Shown: in pieces, positions 8,274-18,821 of the stretch | How positions within the stretch are numbered: the stretch's first letter is position 1 | How the letters are laid out: each line of letters begins with the position of its first letter | Assembly (NCBI GenBank): GCA_965261725.1 | Contig: CBDHDU010000012.1 | Coordinates: 248,001 to 312,000 of the forward strand | From: CANDOC01 sp965261725 | Lineage (GTDB): Bacteria; Pseudomonadota; Gammaproteobacteria; Pseudomonadales; Endozoicomonadaceae | Direction: 5' to 3' | Length of the DNA stretch: 64,000 nt | Position numbers and translations under genes: made by a program | Notes under the pieces: generated by a model | What the model saw: only the letters and a program-made list of their open reading frames with translations | Databases searched by the model: none | What the model was told of the DNA's origin: nothing

Positions 8274-8686
8274 GAATCAGACTTCAGCTCAATACCCATT
8301 TGTTCACGGGTGCGATAACAGGAGATGGAAGGAACCGCATCACGCAGTGCATGAGGCTTGCGGATTTTCAGCTCAACATCCAGTACCGGATAATGAGTAA
8401 ACAACAGTTTCAGAATACCGCCTGCCAGATATTCCAGCAGATGCACACGGGATTCCTGACAATATTTTTTTACCTTGCGACTGATCGCATGGTAATCCAG
8501 CGCATGTTCCAGCGCATCAGACTCAAACACCGCATCAAAGCGGGTGCCCATTGTTATATCCAGCACCAGCGGCTGGGCTTCTTCATGCTCCCAATGGTAG
8601 AAGCCAATAATAGCTTCCACATAAAGACCTTCAATTGAGACCCGGTCACTCACCATTGGCATTGGGGGTACAGAATTTTGCATCAA
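8270..8686 (-). CDS. folB: dihydroneopterin aldolase
   Basis: 138 residues; FolB cleaves dihydroneopterin to hydroxymethyl-dihydropterin and glycolaldehyde in folate synthesis. The family pattern is visible: DRVSIEGLYVEAIIGFYHWE, the LDYHAISRKV helix, HLLEYLAGGIL with the conserved Glu, and the VELKIRKPHALRDA strand. The N-terminal dozen residues may be extra; a later ATG would give a more typical length near 120. It lies 15 bases after tsaD and overlaps folK. plsY, which usually sits between folB and tsaD in relatives, is not here. Confidence 0.9.
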   Translation of the reverse strand: MMQNSVPPMPMVSDRVSIEGLYVEAIIGFYHWEHEEAQPLVLDITMGTRFDAVFESDALEHALDYHAISRKVKKYCQESRVHLLEYLAGGILKLLFTHYPVLDVELKIRKPHALRDAVPSISCYRTREQMGIELKSDS

Positions 8687-8701
8687 AATACTCCACGAAT
8701 C

Positions 8702-9739
8702 TCAACAGGCATCATCGACTGGCTGTAGAGCTTCCAGCGGCCAGCGCGGCATCGGGTTCATGCCTTCCTCATCACGTTGGCCTGCCTGCAGTCGACGGCA
8801 GCCAGCAAAAGCGATCATGGCACCATTATCGGTACAGAATTGCGGGCGGGCATAAAATAAAGAAGCACCTTCTTTTTCTACGACCCCATCCAGTTTCTGG
8901 CGTAATCGCTGGTTAGCGCTGACACCTCCAGCAATAACCAGTCGCTTACGACCAGTCTGGCGCAGGGCTCGACGACATTTAATTGCCAGTGTATCCACAG
9001 CCGCTTCTTCAAAGGCTCGGGCAATATCCGCTTTATCCTGCTCAGTGATGCCGCCATCAGCATCGGCTGCTGCTACCGTATTAAGGGTAAAGGTCTTCAG
9101 ACCGCTGAAACTGAAATCCAGACCGGGGCGATCAGTCATCGGGCGCGGGAACTTGTAAATGCCTTCCCTGCCCTGCTGTGCCAGTCGGGCAATATTAGGA
9201 CCACCCGGATAGTCGAGTCCCAGCATAGCTGCAGCTTTATCAAACGCTTCACCGGCAGCATCATCAAGGGATTCGCCCAGCAGGGTATAACGCCCCATTG
9301 CCGCAACATCCACCAACTGGGTGTGTCCGCCGGATACCAGCAGTGCCAGAAACGGAAATTCAGGCGGCTCCTCTTCTAATAAGGGGGCCAGCAGGTGTCC
9401 TTCCATATGATGAACACCCAGTACCGGACCCCCCAGAACAAAGCTGATGGATCGGGCAATCGCAGCCCCCACCAGCAAAGCCCCGATCAGGCCGGGGCCA
9501 CGGGTATAGGCAATTGCATCGATATCTTTCCGCTCAAGACCCGCTTCATCCATAACCTGACGGACTAACGGCAGCACCCGCTGTACATGGTCGCGGGAGG
9601 CCAGTTCCGGCACCACGCCGCCATATTCACGGTGCATATCAATCTGACTATATAAGGCATCTGCCAGCAGGCCTTTCTCGCTGTCATACAGGGCAATACC
9701 TGTTTCATCGCAGGAGGTTTCGATTCCGAGAACGATCAT
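8702..9739 (-). CDS. tsaD: tRNA N6-threonylcarbamoyladenosine synthase subunit TsaD
   Basis: 345 residues. TsaD, with TsaB and TsaE, transfers threonylcarbamoyl to A37 of ANN-reading tRNAs. The start at ATG 9739 yields the conserved MIVLGIETSCDETGIALYD; the longer frame from 9793 adds a stretch absent from the family. The ASKHA nucleotide-binding motifs and the iron-binding HHMEGH site are present, with SGGHTQL and FSFSGLKT. It heads the tsaD-folB-folK unit and is divergent from rpsU, the widely conserved arrangement. No strong Shine-Dalgarno site precedes the chosen start. Confidence 0.95.
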   Translation of the reverse strand: MIVLGIETSCDETGIALYDSEKGLLADALYSQIDMHREYGGVVPELASRDHVQRVLPLVRQVMDEAGLERKDIDAIAYTRGPGLIGALLVGAAIARSISFVLGGPVLGVHHMEGHLLAPLLEEEPPEFPFLALLVSGGHTQLVDVAAMGRYTLLGESLDDAAGEAFDKAAAMLGLDYPGGPNIARLAQQGREGIYKFPRPMTDRPGLDFSFSGLKTFTLNTVAAADADGGITEQDKADIARAFEEAAVDTLAIKCRRALRQTGRKRLVIAGGVSANQRLRQKLDGVVEKEGASLFYARPQFCTDNGAMIAFAGCRRLQAGQRDEEGMNPMPRWPLEALQPVDDAC

Positions 9740-10099
9740 GGAGCGGTATTCAAATAAAAGAAGGAATGGCGCGCATAATACCCCAACCGGCACGGTGCAG
9801 ATACGTCTGTTGCCGTGACCTTCCGCAAAAGTGGTAGAATATGCCCTTTAAATCCCTCCGAAATGCTTGTCACACAAGGGCTGCAGCCAAAAAACACGTG
9901 CTTTTTGCATTCCCCTTGATTAGGCTTTACAATTCGCGCCTTTACTATTGGGCGACTACTATTTGACCAGAACTGGTGAAACGTTCATCTGAACCGATCA
10001 TCAGCTCAGTTAGTCTCGGCTTCCAGCCGGGCTATGAGTCAGATCCGGTCGTTCATGCACCGATCAATTGCAGATTATTTTAAGGAAGGTGATTCCTGC
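9740..10099. other. divergent regulatory region between tsaD and rpsU
   Basis: 360 bases with no gene. It should hold the rpsU-dnaG-rpoD promoter; AT-rich stretches near 9918-9965 are candidates, but no convincing -35/-10 pair could be fixed. Confidence 0.4.
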
Positions 10100-10315
10100 A
10101 TGCCTGCTGTAAAAGTTAAAGAAAACGAACCGTTTGACATTGCTCTGCGTCGCTTCAAGCGCTCCTGCGAAAAAGCTGGTATCCTGGCTGAAGTACGTCG
10201 TCGTGAGAACTACGAGAAGCCCACTACCGTACGTAAGCGTAAGGCTGCCGCTGCCGTTAAGCGTCACCTGAAGAAGCTGCAGCGCGAACAGCGCCGTATG
10301 CAGCGTCTGTACTAA
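10100..10315 (+). CDS. rpsU: 30S ribosomal protein bS21
   Basis: 71 residues, the usual length. The sequence begins MPAVKVKENEPFDIALRRF and is very basic throughout, ending in QREQRRMQRLY, typical of S21. ATG 10100 is fixed by AAGGAAGG upstream and by the family start; an upstream in-frame ATG only adds leader sequence. S21 sits near the 3' end of 16S rRNA and helps initiation. It is the first gene of the macromolecular synthesis operon with dnaG and rpoD. Confidence 0.97.
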   Translation: MPAVKVKENEPFDIALRRFKRSCEKAGILAEVRRRENYEKPTTVRKRKAAAAVKRHLKKLQREQRRMQRLY

Positions 10316-10390
10316 TATCTTATTAGTTACAGAACGCAGAGCCTACTCATACGCAGGCTACAGCTATCCACCGAAATCGTTTTCGGTGCA

Positions 10391-10484
10391 ATGACAATCC
10401 GTCAGCGTGTTACCAGTGCCATTATGCAGGCTATGCGCGACAGGGACTAAGCCGTCTGAGCGTCTTTGCGCTATGCGTCTCTAA
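10391..10484 (+). pseudogene. yqeY (GatB/YqeY domain) remnant
   Basis: Between rpsU and dnaG, where many Gammaproteobacteria carry yqeY, an ATG opens MTIRQRVTSAIMQAMRDRD and then stops at TAA (10448). Skipping one base continues KPSERLCAMRL. The combined reading resembles the YqeY N-terminus (an amphipathic QRI...AM+AMRA+DK-RLGTIRL pattern). Nothing of the remaining ~120 codons is recognisable. Family assignment rests on position and about 30 residues. A CACCGAAA/TTTTCGGTG hairpin at 10370-10388 precedes it. Confidence 0.5.
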
Positions 10485-10514
10485 GCTATATTTGAGATGC
10501 ATTTTGGTGGATAG

Positions 10515-10573
10515 ATGAAAAAAGCGCGTGCTTAATACGGTTTTCAACCGGTATTGAGCTGCGCTTTTTTCAT
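10515..10573. terminator. strong hairpin terminator between rpsU and dnaG
   Basis: Outer arms ATGAAAAAAGCGC (10515-10527) and GCGCTTTTTTCAT (10561-10573) are fully complementary, and an inner stem AATACGGTT/AACCGGTATT extends them. A terminator at this point is a classic feature of this operon, setting S21 above primase. Confidence 0.85.
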
Positions 10574-10686
10574 TTATACAACCCTCAAAACTATCCTCCT
10601 TCCTTTTATATACTCACTTTGCCCCCTGCGCTTGCAGCATGTGGTAAGGTATCAAGACTTCCCGATTCCCTGACGCATACAAATCC

Positions 10687-12603
10687 ATGGCTGGACTGAT
10701 CCCGCAACCCTTTATCGATGACATGCTGGCACGACTGGATATTGTCGAAGTCATCAGCAATCGCATGCAGCTGCGCAAGGCAGGCCGGAACTATCAGGGG
10801 CTCTGTCCATTCCATAAAGAAAAATCGCCTTCATTCAGCGTCAGCCCGGATAAACAGTTCTATTACTGCTTCGGCTGCGGCGCCAGTGGCAATGCTGTCA
10901 GCTTCGTAATGAATTTTGAGCATCTGGATTTTCCCGGCACCGTGGAAAGCCTGGCCCGCACTCTCGGGCTGGATGTTCCCCATGAAAATGCCAGCAAAGC
11001 CAGCCTGCAGAAGCGTAAACAGCAAGCCACCCTGTTTGACATATTGGAAGAAGTGAATCAATGGTTTCACCGCCGATTGGAATCACATGCCGAAGCCTCA
11101 ATGGCGCAGCGCTATATCAGCCAGCGCGGACTTGATAAAGCCATTATCGAGCGCTTTGGTATTGGCTATGCACCTTCCGGCTGGGACAACCAGCTACAGA
11201 AATTCGGCACCAATGCCGAACGCCAGCAACAGCTGCTGGATACCGGCATGCTGATAAAAAACGAAGATTCCGACAAAATCTATGACCGTTTCCGGGAGCG
11301 GATCATGTTTCCAATCCGCGATACCCGTGGCCGGGTCATCGGTTTTGGTGGGCGAGTCATCGGTGATGGCACACCTAAATACCTGAATTCACCGGAAACA
11401 GAAATATTCCATAAAGGCCGTGAGCTCTACGGGCTTTATGAAGCCAAACAGGCCAGCCTCGATCTGCCCCGACTGCTGGTTGTCGAAGGTTATATGGATG
11501 TGGTGGCACTGGCACAAAACGGGTTGAATTATGCCGTCGCAACACTGGGAACAGCCACGACCAAAGAGCATATGGAAAAGCTGTTCAAGCAAACCAAGGA
11601 AGTTGTATTTTGCTTTGATGGCGATAAAGCTGGCCGTCGCGCTGCCTGGCGGGCTCTGGAGTCTACCCTGCCCGTTATTAATGATGGCGCCCAGGTACGC
11701 TTTATGTTCCTGCCCCAAGGGGAAGACCCGGACAGCATGGTCAGACAGGAAGGTCCGGATGCATTCAGTCAGCGTATCCGCCAGGAAGCACTGACATTTG
11801 ATAACTACTTCTTCCGCCATCTGGCAGAAGATATCGATATGCAAACTATGGATGGACGTGCCCGGCTGGCAAAAATGGCACAACCTTATCTGCAGCAAGT
11901 GCCTGAAGGCGTGCTGAAGCAGCTGTTAATGAACCGGCTGGCAGAACAAACCGGCCTCGAAGCTGAGCAGGTTACCCAGCTTTTCTCAAGTCAGCCACCT
12001 GCATCCACACAGCCCGGGGAACAAGCCAGCTATCAGCCGCAGATACAACAATCACAAAGTCACCAGACTCAATGGAAAAAAACACCGGGACAAAAGCAAC
12101 GCCACCCTTACTCAGGTAACTTTAACCGGGGGCAGCAATCCTTTGACGTGCCTGTTCCATCCAAACCGAAAACCCAAAGCACAGCCAGTCGGGCAATACG
12201 CCTGCTACTGGTAAACCCGGTACTTTGCAAAGAACTCAAAGTTGATCGCCAGGGGCTGCAGCTTATGGAGCAAGACAGCCACCCTGACACCCGGCTACTA
12301 ATGGAAGTGCTGCAGATTATTCAGCACCGCCCGGAACTCAGCAGTGCCGCCCTGATTGGACGCTGGTATGGCACACCTCAGGGTGACCGGCTACTGGCAC
12401 TTGCCCGCGAAGAGCAGCTTAAATTTGCTGATGCAGCAACCGAATTCAAAGACGCCGTGAGCAAAATACTGAAGAGCCTGAGCAAGCAGGCAGGAAAGCA
12501 TTCAGTCGCCCGAATGGTCAGTGACAGACAAGCCCTGCAATCACCGGATAAGCAGAAACATTATCAGGAATACCTGGAACGATTGCGCCAAAATAAGCAA
12601 TAA
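10687..12603 (+). CDS. dnaG: DNA primase
   Basis: 638 residues; makes RNA primers for replication with DnaB. The N-terminal CHC2 zinc ribbon (about 40-64) shows CPFHKEKSPSF and YYCFGCGASG. The RNA polymerase core and Toprim domain follow, with VVEGYMDVVAL and CFDGDKAGRRAAW supplying the acidic metal ligands. A Gln/Ser-rich linker (about 440-500) precedes the C-terminal DnaB-binding helical bundle. Length is within the family range. It follows the rpsU terminator and precedes rpoD by 357 bases. Confidence 0.97.
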   Translation: MAGLIPQPFIDDMLARLDIVEVISNRMQLRKAGRNYQGLCPFHKEKSPSFSVSPDKQFYYCFGCGASGNAVSFVMNFEHLDFPGTVESLARTLGLDVPHENASKASLQKRKQQATLFDILEEVNQWFHRRLESHAEASMAQRYISQRGLDKAIIERFGIGYAPSGWDNQLQKFGTNAERQQQLLDTGMLIKNEDSDKIYDRFRERIMFPIRDTRGRVIGFGGRVIGDGTPKYLNSPETEIFHKGRELYGLYEAKQASLDLPRLLVVEGYMDVVALAQNGLNYAVATLGTATTKEHMEKLFKQTKEVVFCFDGDKAGRRAAWRALESTLPVINDGAQVRFMFLPQGEDPDSMVRQEGPDAFSQRIRQEALTFDNYFFRHLAEDIDMQTMDGRARLAKMAQPYLQQVPEGVLKQLLMNRLAEQTGLEAEQVTQLFSSQPPASTQPGEQASYQPQIQQSQSHQTQWKKTPGQKQRHPYSGNFNRGQQSFDVPVPSKPKTQSTASRAIRLLLVNPVLCKELKVDRQGLQLMEQDSHPDTRLLMEVLQIIQHRPELSSAALIGRWYGTPQGDRLLALAREEQLKFADAATEFKDAVSKILKSLSKQAGKHSVARMVSDRQALQSPDKQKHYQEYLERLRQNKQ

Positions 12604-12960
12604 CTTGCTTTATATAGAGATATAAGCGGTTTACAGACACAAAACTTCTGTTCAAATACTTAGAACTTCTACTGAAAGCTGCTAGACTAAGCTCGCATTC
12701 GGTTTTAACCGGATGAAGGGAACGGATGCCATGTTGCGATAAATCAAAACATTTTGAGCTGTATGTGCTTTTTCGCTAAGGCGGTTTTTCCTGAAATTAC
12801 CCAACGTAATTCCGGATACAATCGAAAATGCTAAAAAAATGCGCATTCATGGCTGTTTCTCCATATGACTTCCCACCACACTTATGGCATCCGGTATTGC
12901 CCATAAGCTATACTTGACCGCTTACGGTTATCGTCCGCTGTTCGCTCTCAAAGGGTTGAT
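12604..12960 (+). other. leader region of rpoD
   Basis: 357 bases without a gene. Several short inverted repeats occur (for example GGTTTTAACC near 12700). An internal rpoD promoter is expected here, but no convincing sigma-70 or sigma-32 pair was found. Confidence 0.4.
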
Positions 12961-14811
<1,851 letters not shown>

Positions 14812-14826
14812 TAGTCTGTTGTCGTT

Positions 14827-14857
14827 AAAAAAATCCCGCTTTATGCGGGATTTTTTT
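14827..14857 (+). terminator. rpoD terminator
   Basis: A-tract, stem ATCCCGC/GCGGGAT with loop TTTAT, then seven T. The next 260 bases to 15116 hold no recognisable gene. Confidence 0.9.
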
Positions 14858-15116
14858 ATTCCATTCTTAAAAATTCTGACACCTGCAAAAAAAACCTACC
14901 CCCGACAAAACACTTACAATCTATTGACACTCATCAACAATGTAAGTGGCAACCGCAATATAAATCCCCCCCTCAGACCATATAATTCATGCCCTTACCG
15001 GATTCTAATCAAAGATAAACACAAATAACCAAAAGCTTGTTTGACGAATCCTGAAGAATGCAGCGCTACTGCAATACACATTGCTGCAATTAATTTACCC
15101 CCAACGGAGCCAACTG

Positions 15117-15920
15117 ATGAATCAGGGCAGCTTTAAATCACTACTGGCACTGCAGGTTGCTGTACTTGTCATTTCTTTAATCTCCGAACAAATCGGCATT
15201 ATGAAGTTCGATGTCGGTGTCGGCACACTGGTATTGCTGCCTCTGCTCTATGCTTTCGTCATTGCTCTGCTTTTCAACCCGAATGTCGTTAAAGCTGCCG
15301 GCGCCCTCATTGATAGTAAGGCAACCAAACTTGCCTCTACTTTCCTGCTGATTTCCATTACGCCTTTCATTGCCAAGTTTGGCTCCCTGATTGGCCCTTC
15401 CATGGGCAAAATTGTTGCCGCTGGTCCGGCAATGGTTCTGCAGGAACTGGGTAACGTCGGCACCCTGCTGATCGCAATGCCTGTTGCTGTACTGGTATTC
15501 GGTATGGGTCGTGAAGCAATCGGTGCAACTCACTCTGTTGCCCGCGAGCCTAACATTGCATTGGTTTCCGACCGCTACGGCCTGAAGAGCCCTGAAGGTG
15601 TTGGTGTCATGGGCGTGTACGTGATGGGTACTGTATTCGGTACTATCTTCTTCGCCACTCTGGCTTCTTTCCTGGCGTCTACCGGCATGTTTGACATCCG
15701 CGCTCTGGCGATGGCCTGTGGTGTGGGTAGTGGCTCTATGATGGCTGCCTGCTCCGGTGCTCTGGCTGCCGTTGTACCGGAAATGGAAAACGACCTGCTG
15801 GCATTTGCCGGTGCCAGTAACCTGATGACCTACGCTACCGGTCTGTATATCAGCCTGTTCGTCGCTCTGCCGCTTGCTGAATTCCTTTACAAGAAACTTG
15901 ACGCTATTCGCAGCCGTTAA
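15117..15920 (+). CDS. DUF3100-type multi-pass membrane protein
   Basis: 267 residues with about eight hydrophobic helices. The central GMGREAIGATHSVAREPNIA and YGLKSPEGVGVMGVY stretches match what I recall of the DUF3100 family, membrane proteins of unknown transport role often encoded near M20 hydrolases. ATG 15117 is chosen because GGAG lies ten bases before it; the frame extends 12 codons upstream without support. The next gene is another membrane protein and then an amidohydrolase, suggesting uptake of an acylated or peptidic substrate followed by hydrolysis. Substrate is unknown. Confidence 0.75.
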   Translation: MNQGSFKSLLALQVAVLVISLISEQIGIMKFDVGVGTLVLLPLLYAFVIALLFNPNVVKAAGALIDSKATKLASTFLLISITPFIAKFGSLIGPSMGKIVAAGPAMVLQELGNVGTLLIAMPVAVLVFGMGREAIGATHSVAREPNIALVSDRYGLKSPEGVGVMGVYVMGTVFGTIFFATLASFLASTGMFDIRALAMACGVGSGSMMAACSGALAAVVPEMENDLLAFAGASNLMTYATGLYISLFVALPLAEFLYKKLDAIRSR

Positions 15921-16003
15921 TTGTTGACCGAACCACTGGAATTAACAGCGCTTCCCCCAGCGTAAATGATAGCGCCAACAAAAGCGTCGAAAAGAGATTT
16001 GTT

Positions 16004-16471
16004 ATGAGTACACACGCTAATTCAAATATTGACCTGAAACAGAATGCCGGTTTTCTGACCATCATTCTGCTGGTAACCCTGATCAGCAACTTCTTCACCC
16101 CGCTGACTGACGTTGCTTTTGTCACTGCCGTTCCCGGCTTCCTGCTGATTTTTGGCATCTGCATGGCCGGTCTGGTACTGAGCAAGTTGGCACCTTTTTA
16201 TCTGCCGTCTGTCGCCTGGATTTCCGTTGTCAGCATCCTGCTGACCACCCCATGGACTCCGGGTTCTGAGTGGATCGTTGGTGAAATTGCCAATGTAAAC
16301 TTCCTTGCCATGCTGCCACCGGTACTGGCATATGCAGGTATTGCTATCACCGGCGAAGAAATCAAGACTTTCAAAACTTCCGGTATTAAGATCGCCATCA
16401 TCGCCATGTTGGTATTCACCGGTACCTATATCGGCTCTGCAATTGTGGCTCAAACAGCGCTGCAGTTCTGA
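16004..16471 (+). CDS. companion membrane protein, second half of a putative transporter
   Basis: 155 residues with a short polar N-terminus and four to five hydrophobic helices (FLTIILLVTLISNFF, FLLIFGICMAGLVL, LPSVAWISVVSILL, LAMLPPVLAYAGIAI, IAIIAMLVFTGTYIG). No family recognised with certainty. It follows the DUF3100-type gene by 83 bases in the same direction; the two may form a heteromeric permease. A weak AAGAGA site lies before the ATG. A hairpin with a T run separates it from the amidohydrolase, so expression of the three may be graded. Confidence 0.65.
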   Translation: MSTHANSNIDLKQNAGFLTIILLVTLISNFFTPLTDVAFVTAVPGFLLIFGICMAGLVLSKLAPFYLPSVAWISVVSILLTTPWTPGSEWIVGEIANVNFLAMLPPVLAYAGIAITGEEIKTFKTSGIKIAIIAMLVFTGTYIGSAIVAQTALQF

Positions 16472-16503
16472 TTTTTCAGCATCTGCTGACTGCCACGAAC
16501 AAA

Positions 16504-16547
16504 GAAATGCGGCCCTCGTTACTCTGGTAATGACGGTCGCATTTTTT
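16504..16547 (+). terminator. terminator or attenuator before the amidohydrolase
   Basis: Imperfect stem from AAATGCGGCC to GGTCGCATTT with inner CGTTAC/GTAATG pairing, followed by a T run. It probably causes partial termination between the membrane proteins and the hydrolase. Confidence 0.6.
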
Positions 16548-16578
16548 ATGCTTGCATACTTTCTATAGGAGATTTGAA

Positions 16579-17760
16579 GTGGAACCGATTAAAACTAACG
16601 ACAGTTTTCATCAGCAAATGACCGAATGGCGCAGAACCCTGCATCAGCATCCGGAAACTGCATTTGAAGAACATCACACCAGCAAACTGGTTGCCCGCGT
16701 CCTGAGCGAAGCCGGTCTGGAAATTGACCGCGGCCTCGGCGGTACAGGCATTGTTGCCACACTGAAAGGCTCTCAGCCAGAAAGCGGTACACTGGCATTG
16801 CGTGCCGATATGGACGCACTGGATCTGCAAGAACTGAACAAATTTGAGCACAGTTCAAACATTGACGGCAAAATGCACGGCTGTGGACATGACGGTCATA
16901 CCACCATGCTGCTGGGCGCGGCTGTCTGGCTGGCACAAAATCCGGAAACGGTAACCGGTACTCTCCACTTTATCTTCCAGCCTGCGGAAGAAAACGAAGG
17001 TGGTGCCCGGGAAATGATCAAAGATGGTCTGTTCGAACGCTTCCCTTCTGATGCTGTATTCGGCGTACATAACTGGCCAGCACAGCAGGCTGGCAAAGCA
17101 TGCGTTAATTACGGTGCCGTGATGTCAGCTTTTGACGTATTCGAAATCACCATCAAAGGACAAGGCTGCCACGGCGCTATGCCTCATCAGGGTATTGACC
17201 CGATTGTGGTTGGCTCTCAGCTGGTTCAGGCACTGCAAACTATCGTTAGCCGTAGCAATGACCCATTAAAGTCTGCAGTACTGAGCGTCACTCAGTTCCA
17301 CAGCGGCGATGCTTGGAACGTAGTACCTAACGAAGCTGTTCTGCGCGGTACTTGTCGTTATTTCGATCCAGCCGTTCAGCAGATGATCATGGAACGCATG
17401 GAAACCCTGAGCAACAGCATTGCTGCTGCTTACGGTGCAACCGCTATTGTTGATTACCAGCCACGCTACCCGTCAACCATCAACACTGAAAGCGAAGCCC
17501 GTCTGGCTCAGGAAGTACTGACTGATCTGCTCGGCGAAGAAAATGTCGACCTGAACGTTGAACCCAGCATGGGCGCAGAAGATTTCTCATTCTTGCTACA
17601 GGATCGCCCCGGTGCTTACATCTGGCTCGGTAACGGTTCTGAACAGCACTCCGCACCACTGCACAATCCACACTACGACTTCAACGATGCCATTCTTCCA
17701 ACCGGTGCCAACTACTGGATTTCTCTGGTAGACCGCTGGTTTAAATCCAGACAGGCATAG
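16579..17760 (+). CDS. M20-family metal-dependent amidohydrolase (hippurate/N-acyl-amino-acid type)
   Basis: 393 residues. GTG 16579 follows AGGAG at good distance; an in-frame TTG at 16552 lacks a site. Family features include LHQHPETAFEEHHTS, LRADMDAL, the metal-binding HGCGHDGHTTM, FQPAEENEGGAREM with the catalytic Glu, VFGVHNWP, and near the end MGAEDFSFLL. The lid/dimerisation domain lies in the middle third. Such enzymes split N-acyl amino acids or similar amides in the cytoplasm and use two metal ions. It follows two membrane proteins that could import its substrate. Which acyl group it prefers cannot be told. Confidence 0.88.
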   Translation: MEPIKTNDSFHQQMTEWRRTLHQHPETAFEEHHTSKLVARVLSEAGLEIDRGLGGTGIVATLKGSQPESGTLALRADMDALDLQELNKFEHSSNIDGKMHGCGHDGHTTMLLGAAVWLAQNPETVTGTLHFIFQPAEENEGGAREMIKDGLFERFPSDAVFGVHNWPAQQAGKACVNYGAVMSAFDVFEITIKGQGCHGAMPHQGIDPIVVGSQLVQALQTIVSRSNDPLKSAVLSVTQFHSGDAWNVVPNEAVLRGTCRYFDPAVQQMIMERMETLSNSIAAAYGATAIVDYQPRYPSTINTESEARLAQEVLTDLLGEENVDLNVEPSMGAEDFSFLLQDRPGAYIWLGNGSEQHSAPLHNPHYDFNDAILPTGANYWISLVDRWFKSRQA

Positions 17761-17781
17761 GCAACAGATATTTTAAACAAC

Positions 17782-17819
17782 GAGACACAAAGGTTTTAAC
17801 CCTTTAGCTTTTGTGTCTC
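17782..17819 (+). terminator. hairpin after the amidohydrolase
   Basis: GAGACACAAAGG pairs with CTTTTGTGTCTC about 26 bases on. There is no T run, so termination is likely but not certain. Confidence 0.5.
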
Positions 17820-17854
17820 TGTATCTTTGCGCCTTTGAGGTCAAAAATAGCAGC

Positions 17855-17860
17855 TATAAT
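17855..17860 (+). promoter_or_regulatory. possible -10 box of the autotransporter
   Basis: A perfect TATAAT stands 26 bases before the CCCAG repeat. No good -35 box is visible at the proper distance. If used, the repeat would lie in the 5' untranslated leader. Confidence 0.35.
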
Positions 17861-17885
17861 CAGACGACAGTTAAATTCCTTCCAA

Positions 17886-17960
17886 CCCAGCCCAGCCCAA
17901 CCCAGCCCAGCCCAGCCCAGCCCAGCCCAGCCCAGCCCAGCCCAGCCCAGCCCAGCCCAA
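17886..17960 (+). repeat. CCCAG pentanucleotide repeat (15 units)
   Basis: Fifteen tandem pentamers: thirteen CCCAG and two CCCAA (third and last), with eleven CCCAG uninterrupted at 17901-17955. It ends 24 bases before the autotransporter ATG and is in an open frame with it. Long pentamer tracts at surface-protein genes typically slip during replication and give phase variation. Confidence 0.95.
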
Positions 17961-17984
17961 TTATTTTCTTTCAGGACTGTCGTT

Positions 17985-18656
17985 ATGCAACAACTGTTTT
18001 TCAGAAAGACGCTGTTGTCTGTCTCAATTTCCTCTCTGCTCGCCGGTTACGGAGCCAATATCTACGGGCAGGGAGAGCTGGAAGAACGATTACCCACCAA
18101 AACACTGCCGCTGCCGGGAGCTGCCGACAGAACGATAACCCAGAGTGACCTTGACAGTGCCGCTGCTGCGGATGCGGGTAATCCTGATTACCCGAACACC
18201 AAAGCGTTGTTTCAGATAAGCGGGCAACCCATTCCACATATCAAACTTGATGGGCTGGATATGACAACGCCCACAAAAGCTGCCGATGCTTTAAACAAAA
18301 TTATGCGTGGCGGTACGATCACTCAAGCACCAGCATCAGGTTCAGATCAAGAGATCATCTTCAGTCACAATATCCTTGAGTTATCCGGTGTTAAAAATAG
18401 CGATAACTCAGGCATTTTTAATATCGAAGGCTTTACTGCACCTCCAGACGCCAGCACCACCAACGGCATCTATACCATTAGCGGTGAGTCAGTTCTTTAT
18501 CATAAAAGTATTGCTGTAAGGATTGGTTTGAAACAGCTGGTGATTAAAGATGGTGCCGAAGTCAAAATGGATACTAACGGACTTGGTATCAGAGCACAGA
18601 ACCTTTACATCAAAGATGCAACTCTATCCGGCTACGAAGTAACAGGCAGAACGTAG
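17985..18656 (+). pseudogene. autotransporter adhesin, N-terminal fragment
   Basis: From ATG 17985 (AGGA upstream) the frame gives a signal peptide (MQQLFFRKTLLSVSISSLLA) and about 200 residues of passenger. Beta-helix-like repeats are visible (LELSGVKNSDNSGIFNIEG, LVIKDGAEVKMD, LYIKDATLSGYE). It stops at TAG 18654, where the insert begins. The missing rest, including the outer-membrane barrel, resumes near 21232. The intact gene would encode a type V secreted surface protein of more than 1,100 residues. This fragment alone could be secreted to the periplasm but not displayed. The tetranucleotide GAAC, a known IS91 target, lies at 18649-18652 exactly at the break. Confidence 0.8.
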
Positions 18657-18821
18657 GCCGCTGCGCGGCAACTTTTTGATTGCACTAAACGTCAGGCTCA
18701 AACCTATTGTCTGACCTATGATAAAAGCTCTTTCTCAGGTAGCCCGTCAGCGTCATATGACTTTCTTCTCCATTCAAAGAAACTGGTCAAAAAAAAGATA
18801 AAAAGTGCCTTCCTTTCAAGC

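Noticed and set aside
9918..9965. A specific sigma-70 promoter for rpsU
   Set aside because: TTTACA and TATTGG elements are present, but their spacing (14 bases) is too short to accept.
17886..17960. CCCAG tract as a CRISPR array
   Set aside because: Units of five bases without spacers; it is a simple-sequence repeat.
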